From Geosiphon pyriformis (taxonomy: Eukaryota > Glomeromycota > Glomeromycetes > Archaeosporales > Geosiphonaceae): DNA of 64,000 bases. Below, piece by piece: positions 36,831 to 49,558 of this stretch; positions within the stretch are counted from its first letter, which is position 1; each line of letters begins with the position of its first letter. The stretch is from contig JAAOMT010000723.1 in NCBI GenBank assembly GCA_016748015.1, forward strand, positions 124,001 through 188,000, written 5' to 3'. Below the pieces are notes generated by a model. That model had not been told where the DNA came from and ran no database searches. It saw nothing but the letters and a program-made list of their open reading frames with translations. Position numbers and translations under genes: made by a program.

Positions 36831-39800
36831 CATTTGGAGAAATTAGTTTCACATTTTTCAGTGTAATTTGTTTTGATTTTAAATTATTCTGAAAGATCAA
36901 AGTAAAAAATTGTTCCTCTCCAAGCAATTTTTATTTGTACAAACGATATATAGGGTTAATTGTATTGACATATGTTTTTTAAGTTCCTTATTTATGGTAA
37001 AAAAAAAATAGCAGTATTCTTATAATTACCAATATAAATTTCAAAATAAATTAGTTACATGAGTTCAAGTTGAATGATGAGTACGCAAAAAAAAATTTCA
37101 CTTGTTGAGAAATTACCAATAATACATTGGCAAAGCAGTAATAATTAAATAAAATCTTGTAATTTATAAAATAACAAAGAAAGTCAAAATTTTTAAATAA
37201 TAATTATTTTTTTAAATACCAAATAATAATTTATCAACAAAGAGTATAACATTATATTAAATTTTTGTTATCATATTGCAAACCAAAAAAAATAATATTA
37301 TGAAATCATTTATTCAAATAACCGCTTTTTCAAATACTTGAGAAATGTCAATAAAATACCCAATTTTTTATATATATATTTACCAGTTTTTTTAAACAGG
37401 TATTTTACAGGTATTTTAAAGAAATCATGTATTAAATTCAATTAAAATATGATTTTATTATTTTATTATTTTATTATTTTATTATTTTATTATTTTACAA
37501 ATTTATAAAAATAATTAATATTCAAGACTTTTAAATGTAAAAATTCAAAAATAAAAATTAAATAAGATATAAAATATAATAATGTAAGAATATAATAATA
37601 TAATAATGTGATAAAAATGAAATGATGTTTGTAATATTATTATATAAATTATTTTAAAAAAAAATCAAGCAGCTATTATTTTTTCAATAATATTTAAAAA
37701 TATTATAATCTAAAAAAAAAATTTCAATAGTAAAACAATTAGGATAAAATGTTGTAAAATGGGGGGTTTTTTTTGAATATTTTTAATATAAAACAGTTTT
37801 TAAATATTTTAAAACCACTTTTTTTGTTTTTGACTAAAAAGTCTTAGTTAAAACAACATATTAAAATCTTTAATTAACTCGTAATAAATTTATAATTTAT
37901 ACAGTTACTTTTGTTATTATTCTTTAAATAATTGAACTTTTTAAAAAAATAGAACTTTGGTTTTTTTTTAATGTCTTTATTAGTTTTGTATTATTAATAC
38001 TAATTATAGCTTTTAATTCGATTTCGGTTGTAAATAACAGCTCTTTTTCTGTTTTAAATAATAGCAATAACAATATTTTTATTAAATTAAACTTGGTTTA
38101 ATTTGTTTAATATGATAATTAAAGCAATATTTTTTTCTGAAAATACTATTAATTTTAATAATATTTAAAAAATAATTTTCTAATTATTAAAGATTTTTGA
38201 ATAAATAACTTTTATTTTAGTGTTTGATATTTAAAACAATTTATCTTAAAACTGTATTTCAGTTATTATATAATTTTATTAATGCTAAGTTAATTTTTTA
38301 TAGTATTAACCTTTTTTGTACAAAAATTGTATTTTTTAAAATATTTTAAATATAATTCTTAAAATTAAGTTTGCTAAACTCTATTTTTTTATTACTCTTA
38401 AAATTGTAAAGTTTATTATTATATTATTTATTTTTTATAATATTAAAAAAATCTATGTTGTTAAATTAAAGTCTATTAATTTGTAATAATATATTATTAT
38501 TTTTCTAAGTTTATTAAAACTGTTTTTGCTTACTAATTAATTTTTTAATTTATTTAAGTTTATTTTTAAGCTGTTTATTGTATTTAAAATTATTATTTAC
38601 TATTTTTATAAATTTTGTTTTGTATATTAAAGTCATTATTTTATTTGTTGTATTTAAATAAAAAGTTTAAATTTAAATTAGAATTTTTAAAAATCTTAAT
38701 TGTGAAATTTTATTTATTTTAATAAAATTTGTAATTAAACTTATTGATTTTTTGATGATGATTAAGTTATTTTTTTTATTACATTTTAAAAAAAAGTCTA
38801 TTGAAAATGTTAAAAAAGTTGTTAATACTTATTATATTACTTAAAAGCTTTAATAAAACCCCAAAAAAAACATGATACACACATTTCATAAATTATAATA
38901 AAATAAGTAATTTACTAAATAAAAAACAAAGAATTATGTTTTTAATAAAAAAAATTGGTAAATAAGTATTTTGAAAGCAAATAGTTTTTTTTAATATCTA
39001 TATAACTTAAAGTAGTCTTAATATAAGTCTGAATAATTAGTTACATCTAAAAAGTAATAAACTGTTTCTAATATGTAATATTTTTTTGTTATGTATTCTT
39101 AAGTTATAATTAGATAATACTTAATAATGCATTCAAATAAAAATAAATTATTTAAGCAAACTTTTTTTAATTTAATAGAATACTTATATAAAAAAAAAAT
39201 TAAAAAAATGTTTAGTTTTTATTCACAAAATCTTAAAAGCTATAAAGATTACAAAAAAATTTAATTATTAAATTTTTATTCAAGCATTAAAGTTTATAAT
39301 GATTAACCAAATTATTTTTTATTTTAGTTTGTATTTAAAAATTCATTACCATTTCCCAAGATTATAGAAACAAATTTAGGAAAGAAACTGTTATAAAAAA
39401 AAAATATTGACATAATAAAAAAAATGTTTCAAATTAGAATTATTCAATAAATATTATTATTCAGTACAGTATTATTTAGAAACAAAGGATTCATATATTA
39501 TATATTTTATTCAATTAATAAGTAAAATATTATTTAATCCTTACAACAACAAAAAATCATTCACACTTTAGAAGAAATTTAAGTGTGAAACGGAAAATAG
39601 AAAAAACCCAAGCTATAAAGAGATACTCAACGAACAATGAATTAGATGAATTAGAAAATAAAAAATTTAATAAAGCGACTTGGCCAAATTCGCAACCGAA
39701 TCATGAGAACAATCATTATAAAAAGATTTAAATTATTATAAATCACACAACAAAAGACTTATATATATATTATTATTTCAATTTAATGATCTGCCAAATT

Positions 39801-39965
39801 GGGAATGACTTATCACATAATGTTAACAATTGAGTATTAGGAGGCTAAGCATTTTCGGCAATTGAACGACAATCTATGAAATTTCTAGCAACAGCGGAAA
39901 AATACTCAAATCACTATAAATCATCGTCTTTTCTCATCACTCTTATGTTTGATGTTTTAAACATA
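36831..39965. other. AT-rich intergenic region
   Basis: About 3.1 kb of near-pure A/T sequence with no supportable gene. An octamer repeat lies at 37452-37496. Confidence 0.6.
37452..37496. repeat. (ATTATTTT)n tandem repeat
   Basis: Five or more copies of an 8-bp A/T unit. Confidence 0.9.
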
Positions 39966-41611
39966 ATGCAATCTCTATCTACTCTTTCAAAATCAGTCTC
40001 TTCTCAACTTTTAACACACTCACATTTAAATCCTTTAATTTCTGACCTTATACAAGACATAAGCACCCTCTACATATCCTCAGATGACTACAATGTTGTA
40101 TTAAAAATTGGACAAGAACCAAATGTTCAAAACTTCGAAGCACACTCGGTTATTTTAAGAGCTAGATCTGCGTATTTTCAAACTGCATTACAAGAACCAT
40201 GGGTTAAAAAAGAAATGGCTGGAGATAGGGAAAAAATTGTTTTTGAAAAACCAAATATGAAGCCGAGTGTTTTTCAGGTGATTTTAAAGTAAGAAAACCT
40301 TACATATAGGATCAAATAATGCTAAAACTATATCAAATCTTGTAGTTAAGATTTTTTACAAAGCTCACAAAAAATCACAGGAATTACTTCTTCTCTTTCA
40401 AAAAATTTTTTTACTAACCAATTTCAATTTATAGATTTATGTACACTGGAACAATATGGCTAGACGCAACAAGTGATCATATTAGTCTCTTGAGAGCAGC
40501 TGACGAATTAATGCTCACACGTCTTGTTATGCACATACAAGAACATATAATAAATCAAGAGGATGGTCCATGGCTAGACAACGCCCTTACTCAACTATAT
40601 CAATTATCATCTGATAACCTCGGAATGCAAGTTCTAAAGAAATACTGTGAAGATAGAATAGCTAGTGAACCTGAGAGATTCGCTAAAACAAATGAATTTC
40701 TTCGCCTGGAAGAAAAAAGCTTGATCACATTATTAAATCGTGACGATTTTGCCATGGATGAAATTCAAATCTGGGACAATGTGATACAATGGGCAATTGC
40801 ACGTGCCGTACCAACCTTACCAAATGATATAGCCGAATGGACGATACCTCATATTCAAACTTTAGAGAAAATTATAAAACCCATTATTCCATATATTCGT
40901 TTCTTTCAAATATCATCGGCTGATTATTTTTATCGGATCAGACCATTCAAAAAATGTCTGCCTCTTGATCTACGAAATCAGTTAAAAGCCTTTTACCTGG
41001 TTCAAGGAAGTAAACCACCCGCAAATTCTCTTCCATCCCGAAACCCAATCCATACGATTGATTCATTGGTAATTACCCCAAAACAATCCGCGTTTATTGC
41101 AAATTGGATAAAAGGACATAATGGAATGCCCAAGCCATTTGCTCCACATTCGTTTTTGTTTAATTTGTTACTGCGTGGTAGTGTGGATGGTTTTGATATG
41201 TTCGAGTTCCATATGCGATGTGATTTAAAAGGCCCAACCGTTACGGTGATTAAATGCAAAGGGGGCAGAGTAATTGGTGGATATAATCCTCTAGCTTGGG
41301 AAAGCTCAGGTTTCTATAAAACAACCCGTGATAGCTTTATTTTTTCATTTGGTTACGAAATTGGTCATGAGACAAAAGAGGGAAAAGATCCAGAGAAACA
41401 TAAAATTATCTTGAGCAGAGTAAAAAAAGAAAGATATGCCATAAAAGATTTTAATGGAAGTATCGGTGGCGAAAATGTAGGGTTTGGCAATGGTGATTTA
41501 CCACTTTTTGCGTATTCGTGTCGGGAAAAAGCATATGAGAGACCAATTCTGGATGGTTCTCATTTTGAAGTTGAAGAGTATGAAGTTTTTGCGATTGAAA
41601 ACTTGGGCTAG
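39966..41611 (+). CDS. BTB-BACK-TLDc protein (second copy)
   Basis: Two exons (39966-40288, 40435-41611) joined in phase 2 at the same place in the BTB fold as in the minus-strand relative at 12040-13632. They give 499 residues. BTB: DDYNVVLKIGQEPNVQNF, AHSVILRARSAYFQTAL, then KFMYTGTIWL across the junction. BACK: LKKYCEDRI, FLRLEEKSLITLLNRDDFAMDEIQIWDNVIQW. TLDc: FLFNLLLRGSVDGFDMFEFHMRCD, GGYNPLAWESSGFY, SFIFSFGY, GFGNGDLPLFAYS, YEVFAIENLG at the end. The start is uncertain: ATGs at 39876, 39945 and 39966 share the frame. I chose 39966 because the added N-terminus lacks family similarity. Likely a CUL3 adaptor; shared intron position and domain order show descent from one ancestor. Confidence 0.88.
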
Positions 41612-42461
41612 TTAGCATGAAGGAATGTTTTTAAAATTTTGTAAATTTATAATTACGTAAAGTCTCAAACTCTTTTTTTTTCACAAACTGTTTCTGTATT
41701 TTATTATCTATGTGAAAAACAAAATTTCCATTATTGTTACACCTATAGTTTTGAACTGAAAGTTCATTGCATTATTAATGAAAAAATGTCAAGTAATAAA
41801 TTTGAACTGGTATTTTGAACTCAATCTCAATTAGGTGAGATTTTCTGGATTCTTGTTTTTTTTAAATCCAAAGGCTAATTAAAGACTCACCAATTCATGG
41901 ATTGACATTGGGCGTTTTCTCAATTTTGTGCCATCATGCAAATTCAATATGAAAAGATGGATCTGCCCCATTCACTGGCAAAAAAGATTCAAGGCGTAAA
42001 TAGAAATAGTATTCCGCCTTTTAATAAACGTACAAATCTTAGCCTCCCGATAGCCTCTATACGTTCAATTATGAATATGTAAATTTATTTTTAATTGATT
42101 CATGTACCAATCACATCAGTAATGTACGCTAACGCACAATCCTTTCTTAAAAGCTTGTAATTGGGATTATAGGAGATTAAAATGATGAATGCCTCAATTT
42201 GGAAAGGTTAAAATAATCAAGTTTAATATATAACATCCTGCTTGGATTATTTAATAATTTCTTAGCAGATTAAATAAAATGATTTTTAGCAAAGATTTAA
42301 TATATATAGCTTCGCCCATTGTCTAAAATAAGATAGTTGAATACTTGCTTATACACTGCATTTGAAACAGAGAATATAAGCAGTTTAAGATTTTTGTTAC
42401 CCTTCATAGAAAATCAATTCTCCTTCCCCAAGTAAACCAGAAAACTAATTTACCTTTCGAA
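41612..42461. other. Spacer and promoter region of the polyphosphatase gene
   Basis: No gene seen. A TATA-like ATATATAGC lies near 42300, about 160 bp before the next start codon. Confidence 0.4.
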
Positions 42462-44307
42462 ATGGCACATATACCACCAAGAATTTTTTACTTTGCTTTT
42501 TTTATAATTTTCTTGGTATATTTGGCAATTAATTTTTTCATCGGAAGTCAAGTCGTGTCTCCACCGGACGACAATCTTAACCTTCAGGGAAATTTTTTAC
42601 ATATTACCGATCTCCATCCGGATCCATTTTATAAAGTGAACGCGACTATAAAATCGGGTTGTCATAAAACTTTAAAAAAACATCGGGTCGAAGTGCAGAG
42701 AAAACCATCGCATATGAAAATTGGCATCTCGGGGCACTGGGGTGCACCAGCTAGTATTTGTGATTCATCGATGAAGTTGATTGATGCTACGTTTGAATGG
42801 TTGGAGGAGAATTGGGTTGATAAACTTGATTTTGTTATTTGGACTGGAGACAACTCGAGGTTTGTAAAGTCTCAAGTGAGGATTTTAAATATTTCATAAT
42901 TTTTTTAATCAAAAAAATTCTCAATTTAGGCATGACAACGATGATAAGCGACCAAGGCATTGGAAAGAAATTGTAGAAGTTAATCAAATTATTGCGGATA
43001 AATTTATTTCCCTCTTCTCCGCGAAAAATCGTCACCATGGCAAAAGAAATTCACCACATTTTGTTCCAATTGTTCCATCCTTTGGCAACAATGATATATA
43101 TCCGACAAATATTCTCGAGGCTGGTCCAAATAATGTTTTTGAAAAGTACAAACAAATTTGGGCTCCGTTTATTCCAGAATCTCAACTTGAAGTATTCAAA
43201 AAAGGAGGATATATGGAAGTAGAAGTCATTAAAAATCGACTTATTGTTGCGTCCCTTAACTCGATTTATTTCTTTAAATCCAATACCGCGGCACAAGGAT
43301 GTGCAGCGAATGATGAGCCAGGTACGGATCAAATTAAATGGTTAAAAGATGTCTTGCGAAAAGCACGAAAGAATGGCATGAAGGTTTGGATTGTAGGTCA
43401 TGTGGCACCAAGCAAAAGCAAATATACCCCAACATGTTGGAAGAAATATGCGAGTTTGTCACATCAATATAATGATGTGATATTGGGTCATTTATACGGA
43501 CATTCGAATATGGATTATTTTTACTTTATTCGGGAAACTAAGAGAGGTCTGCAATCTTTGAACAAAACAAAAATCGACGAAGAAAATTATCAGGACGAAC
43601 TTGAATTAGATGATGACAAAGACGAGACTGAATATGAAGGTTTCAACGGAGATATTAAACTTTGGGAACAGAATGAATTTGGGGATTCAGAAGATGATAA
43701 CGACGAGATCAAAACAACGGTTTTCAATATTGAAAAATATGCTCGTAAATTGTTAAAGCATTACCGACAGATTCCATCCGTCGAACGTATGACAATAAAT
43801 CAATATACGGTAATTCATGTCAATCCTTCAGTGATCCCAACATTCTTTCCAGGTTTACGAATATATGAATATAATACCACGATTCCTGATCATAAAATAT
43901 CAGCAAAAAATATCGTTGAAATAGATGGTGATAAAGACAAGGACAATTCAAACATGAATATATCAAAGAAAAATTATGACAAACCTTTACCACCCATCAA
44001 CACTTTTCTGAGCCCAATTGGTTATACACAATTCTTTATTAACCTAACTCTTGCAAATCTTTATCACCACAAAATACCGAAATACGAAGTAGAATATACT
44101 ACTCGAGATCATTACAAAATGGACGATCTTACGGTCTTTAGTTGGCTACAATTGGCAAATAGATTGGCCAAAGATGGCCAGAATGGGAAATTCTGGAAAA
44201 AGTTTCGAGAGCATTTGGTCATTGGTACACATAATCTAGTGGAAGATCGTATAGGGGGTAAGGAAGTACATGTACATGAAAAAGATGATGGCATAGAATC
44301 TGAATAG
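42462..44307 (+). CDS. Endopolyphosphatase (PPN1-type metallophosphatase)
   Basis: Cuts long-chain polyphosphate internally; in yeast Ppn1 is a vacuolar type II membrane protein. Two exons (42462-42859, 42930-44307; donor gtttgt, acceptor atttag, phase 2) give 591 residues. A single N-terminal membrane anchor lies at about 9-28 (FYFAFFIIFLVYLAINFFIG). The calcineurin-like metal sites are all present: TDLHPDP (Asp50, His52), GDNSRHD (129-135), GNND (185-188), GHVAP (His290) and GHLYGH (320-324). The GNND and HPDP forms are those of PPN1 rather than acid sphingomyelinase. An acidic stretch rich in Asp/Glu (about 355-395) interrupts the region after the core and may be the processing-sensitive part. 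In AM fungi polyphosphate carries phosphate through hyphae, so this enzyme could act in its release (inference). Confidence 0.92.
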
Positions 44308-45051
44308 GGTAAAAATTTTTTTACAAATTATAAATATAGAAATAATGTAATTAATAATAAATCTTGTAATAATAATAATTTATGCTCATCAGGAGTTAAT
44401 ACGGGTACGAGATAATCATTTTTTTCTCATTTAAAATAATAATATTTGTACCAAGGGGTCAAAAAAATAATTACATGCATATTTTACACTTGTACAATGA
44501 ACAGGATACAAACTTTTTTAGGGATAAATATTTGACAGTTATCGTAATAATTCACCAAAAACTTTAATTTAAAATGTTGAACACCATCAATTTTCGATTA
44601 GTGCACAGATGGAACGCGTAGCTTTACTACGCATCTCGGACCTTCTTCAAAATCCTAGTGAACTTCGAGCCACAAAATTTTGTATAAAAATGGCCTCGAA
44701 GCAACGCTTGAACCGACGTATCTTGCCGTTCTTAAATTCTCACTTTTTTAACAACATTTCTTGACGTTTAACAACTCTATCGTTATTGTGTTTTTGGTTT
44801 TTAGTTAAATCAATAATTTACGAAATTTTGTTACCTTGAAATTTATTTCTTTCTTTGCACCCTTTACCAAATCTTTAAGGACGATTACCGGTTTTTGTTA
44901 ACTTGTAACGTTTGATTATTCTTTCTCTTCAACCTTTTTTGTGACGACTCTTTATCCCCAACATACGCGCTTTTCTTCTCACGCCTCCAACAAAAAACCT
45001 TCATCATCTTCCACTTCTCTATCAACTTCGTACTTTCCAATTATCATCAAA
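44308..45051 (+). promoter_or_regulatory. Promoter/5' leader of the four-unit gene with two inverted repeats
   Basis: GCGTAG (44616-44621) and CTACGC (44627-44632) form a perfect small hairpin. Further down, CTTCGAGCCA (44663-44672) and TGGCCTCGAAG (44691-44701) are near-perfect inverted arms. Between them lie a 12-bp palindrome ACAAAATTTTGT (44672-44683) and a TATA box TATAAAAA (44683-44690). The stretch from the TATA box to the ATG at 45052 is about 360 bp and pyrimidine-rich near its end. The nested symmetry around a TATA box suggests a regulated promoter. Which factor binds is unknown. Confidence 0.45.
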
Positions 45052-47155
45052 ATGCCAGTAACAACCACCGGTCTTTCTCTCGCCTCCCGCAAAAATATTC
45101 GTGATGAATTCACTAACAAAGCTCCTGAACTCAAAAAGATTCTTAAAGAGGTTACCGGTCATGATTACGAATTCTCTGTTGATTTTACCTCAATTTATAA
45201 CGATTCGGTGAAAGCCAATGAGGAACAGACTCAGTATTTTGCCTCAAACTTGGGAAGTATCGCTTTTCGTTATTTCGAATCGCTTATCGGGAACATTAAG
45301 CGAATCGCCCAAAAGGATGACCTTGTCCGTGGTGACTTTGTAAAATTGACTGAAAATCGTGAAATTGTTCTTGTTCATGATCTTGATCTTGAGGAATATA
45401 ATAGGTTTGTTGAAGGGATCTAGGTCTTTGTCTGTTTTCTTTTCTTTTTCTTGGGATATATTAACCTATTTGACGTAATTTTTAATCAAATCTTTCTTCG
45501 TCAATTTCATTATTTTTCTAGCGTTGAAGTTACCGATGGCACTATTTACATTAAAACACGTCCTTCTTCATTTGGTACCAACGTCGATGCCGGTTACTAT
45601 CTCATCAATCAATTAAAAGATACAGCTGAAGTTTTACCAGTTCAAACCAAGAAAAGTATTCGTGATGATTGGGAATTGAAAATTCCAGCCTTGAAGAAAG
45701 TTATCAAAGAATCTCTTGGTGAAAGCTATGAATTCGTAGTTAACTTTGACGAAATCTACCTTATGGCAATTAAAGGAGATGATAGTCGAGAAAGTTATTT
45801 CACCTCCAACCTCGGCTCTTTGACCTTTGATTATTTTTCGGCACTTACTGAAAATATTAAACGTCACGCGGCGAAAGATGAATTGGTTCGCAATGAAATT
45901 CTCAAATTGACCGATACGCGAAAGATTCATCTCGTCATTGAAACAGATTTAGAAGATTATAATGAAGTGGTAGTTGTTGATGGCGGCATCTATATCAAAG
46001 TAAGGCAAAACTCCTTTGGCAACAATTCAAATTATACTGGTAAGTCCAAGAAAATAAATTTTTATTAGAAAGAGCTATCTACACACTTGCCATTCTAACT
46101 TTCAAATTATCCACTTGAAAAATCTCTTAGGATACTACCTAATTAATTCTATACAAGATCCTCACGAAGTGCTCTCATTAAAAGCCAAAAAAGACGTTCG
46201 TGATGAATGGGAGCTGAAAATTCCAGCTCTCAAGAAACAACTCAAAAAAGTACTTGGAGAAGATTATGAGTTCGAAGTAGATTTTGATGACGTTTATGCT
46301 CAGGTCATCAAAGTAAATGAAGATCAGAAAGATTATTACAATTCAAATTTAGGATCTGTCACTTTTCGATATTTCGAATCAATCGTTCAGAATATCGAAA
46401 AGAACACCAAGAATGATGATCTTGTACGTAAAGAATTTCTTGATTTAACTTTAGAACGTAAAATTGTACTTGTTCTTGAGGTTGACCTGGTAAGTTTGAA
46501 TCGTTTATTATACATATATGTTGAATCTATAATTTTGAAAGTATACTTTTTTAATCAGTTTTAACTCTTCATTATTTTATAATAAATATTACAGGATGAT
46601 TATAATGACATTGAAGTCTTAGATGGCTTATTATATATAAAAGTTAGACCAGGCTCTTACGGAAGTAATTCTTCGGTCGGATACTACTTGGTCAAAAAAC
46701 TTCATCATCCTGACTCGGTTCTACCAGTAAGCACAAAAAAAGACATTCGTGACGAATGGGATAATAAGATTCCAGAACTAAGGACCAAGCTCAAAAAAGC
46801 TGTTGGTGAATATTACCAGTTCAGGGTTGACTTTGACGATATATACACAACAGCCATTAAAAATTCACCAGATGATCATGAATGGTTAACCAGAAGCTTA
46901 GGGGACGTAACGTACGGTTATTTCGAATCATTGGTCAATAATATAGTGCGTGTCACGAAAGATGATGATTTGGTACGTGAAGGATTCTTGGAAGTGACTG
47001 AAAATCGGGAGTTTTATTTGGTGCATGATTCCGAATGGGAAGATTCTTCTCCAGATGTACAAGTCAAAGATGGAGCCTTGTATATTCGAGTGAAGCCTGG
47101 CTCTTTTGGACAGAATCGAAATTATGTTGGGTATAATATTATTGATAAATTATAA
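45052..47155 (+). CDS. Unrecognised protein of four tandem ~149-residue units
   Basis: Four exons (45052-45404, 45522-46039, 46131-46489, 46595-47155), all with GT-AG borders and matching phases, give 596 residues, that is 4 x 149. Each unit has the same blocks: K-x-x-IRDEW, KIPALKK, GExYEFxVDFDxIY, SNLGSxTFxYFESLxxNIxR, DDLVRxEFLxLTExRKIxLV, DGxIYIKVRPxSFG and GYYLINxL. The invariant Arg-Asp lies near 17, 165, 314 and 463. The pattern suggests a helical first half and a beta-rich end. There is no signal peptide or membrane segment, and Asp/Glu and Lys are abundant. Units 2 and 3 are closest (IRDxWELKIPALKK shared); unit 4 is the most divergent. I know no family with this pattern and assign no function. 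The ATG at 45052 is chosen because the upstream frame has no ATG. Confidence 0.85.
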
Positions 47156-49494
47156 TATAATACATTTATATTTGAATCTTGAGATAAAAATTTATTACTT
47201 TAATATAATTTTTATTTTTCTTATATATATATATATATAATATATTAACTTTTATCAATACTTTCTAATCATTTTTCGCGAAATATGATTTATGCCCATA
47301 CATTTTATTGAGTCCTCTTTGATTTTCCTAAGATTTTCCAATTATGAACTTCCCTAATTGAACAAAACACAAATAACTTTGTATCCCTTTTTTTATGGTA
47401 ATTCCAAGCCCATTAAGTTCATTTCATTTAAACACTATGTCTTTCATTGTAAATGTAGCAGATAAAAATTTATACATTTTGTAAATATAGTTTTAGGATA
47501 TTTTTTGTTTCTAATTTAAGTAAAAATTATTTGTATTTAGTTGTAACTAAGTTTTTTTAACATTTCAAACGTAAATAAAACAAAATTCTCGAGACCAAGT
47601 TAAATCTGTAAATATATGACTGTACGTATAAAGTAATTAAACAATAACAGGTTTGAAATGAAAATTGAATTTTAATATCTTGAGTTCCATGGTTTTTACC
47701 TGGGTAATTGAAACAGTTGAAAGATATAGGTGACAACATGCCGACTTTGGGGAAGAAATAATATTTTGCCGATACCCATTTAATAACATTTTTCTTCAAC
47801 ATATTTCCGATGACATTTTAGTGTTTCATATTTGTATAGATAAAAAGTAGTCATAAATCTTGCAGCTTAAATAGAAATTTTCGCTTAAAGAATCTCTACT
47901 TTGCTCAAAATACGGTATATTTATATAAAGTTTTTTTTTTTTTATAGAAAAATTTGTCTCATTTAATTTAAAATTAATTAGACTACAGATATAACCAGGC
48001 AAGAAAAATCCTAAACCATCAATTCCTCGTAACTCGTATTTAGCAAATGAATTAGGAATTTTAATGATTAGGATGGTGGAGACAACACAATGAGTTTTAA
48101 ATTAAAAAATGTTTCTAAAATAGCATTTTAAGTTACAAATCTCTATTAAACATTCAATTGTGAATAAAGGTGAATATTTGAAATTTAGAGAAATTTCATT
48201 TACACATGGAAACTTGACTAGTAATAAAAGATGGTTAAAAAATTTTCAACCTTGCAAAAAAACAAAGTTCACATCGAATATTTAACTTTTTAACTTTTGC
48301 CTCTTTGCTATAACTGTTCATTAGATTTGTTTTAAGACTCGTGACTTTCATCTCATTAACTTCTTGAGACATTTCATTTTCTGATATATGGAAAACGAAT
48401 ATAAATATAAATATAAATATAAATTAAATATAAATTAAATATATCCATTTTGGTCAATGTAGTCTTTGAATACGATTAATCATGATGGTAAAAAAAGTGT
48501 TAACCCTCGCGACAAAGACATTTATTGAAATTAGTAATAATAAAATTATATAAAACAAAAAATCAATTTAAAAAATTGAATGATGATTTAGTGAAGAATT
48601 GTGGGATAATCAAGTTAATAATTTTTTTAATTAAATCAATGATTATTCATATATAGCAATAACAAGAAGTTTGGTAATAATAGAAATCAGGATAAAAACT
48701 TGGCGAACTATAAGAATTTGCGATAAAATCAGAAATAAGTAAAAAATAATTTATTTGAAAGCTATTTTTACTTTGATTCTCTGACCAAAATTCTTTTTAA
48801 TAATTTTATAAATTTCTTTCTCACAAAGCTCTCATATAAACATATGACTTTTATAAGCTTTTTTTGCTTCTTTGAGATTTTATATATTATTTATTTTTTT
48901 TAAATACCCTTTCTTTCTTTTTTTTTTTAAAATCTAAAATTACTTAAATACAAGTAAAATTTTATTGATCTGCTTTTAATTTATTCTACATGTATTTTTC
49001 AAATATTTTTTTTATTGTACATGTACATTGGCTAGACTTTTAAAGATCAGCCTACTACCTAATCAATACATCAGGTATCACCCTCATGTATCAAAACAAA
49101 ATACAAATGAGCAATTGGATTTTACCGAAAAAAAATAAAATAAAATAAAAAATCTTCCAAATAACTATAATCCATATGGATCAATTTTTTTGAGTCCCCA
49201 ATCCAGTCCAAACAGGTTTGTGAAAAGCTAACTTATAAATTAAAAAATAGCCCAAACGATAATTAGTTAAAACAACTAAATTATGGTGAAACGTTTCAAA
49301 TGCTCCTTACGCTAAACTCCTAAGCTTTTGATATCTGTGTGTGATGAATTATTGATTTTTTTCTCTTGAAATCAATTTTTTTAACTTTGGTTCCCCAAAA
49401 TATTTATAAACGAAAACAAACCAACTTTATAATAGAATTTAAAGAGTGGTTACTCTCTTTAAAAGATATCCAAATTTTATTTAACTTCACAAAA
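47156..49494. other. AT-rich intergenic region
   Basis: No supportable gene in about 2.3 kb. Simple repeats: (AT)n near 47224-47240 and (ATAAAT)n near 48399-48443. Confidence 0.5.
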
Positions 49495-49518
49495 ATGGAA
49501 TCGGAATTTAATCAAATG

Positions 49519-49558
<40 letters not shown>

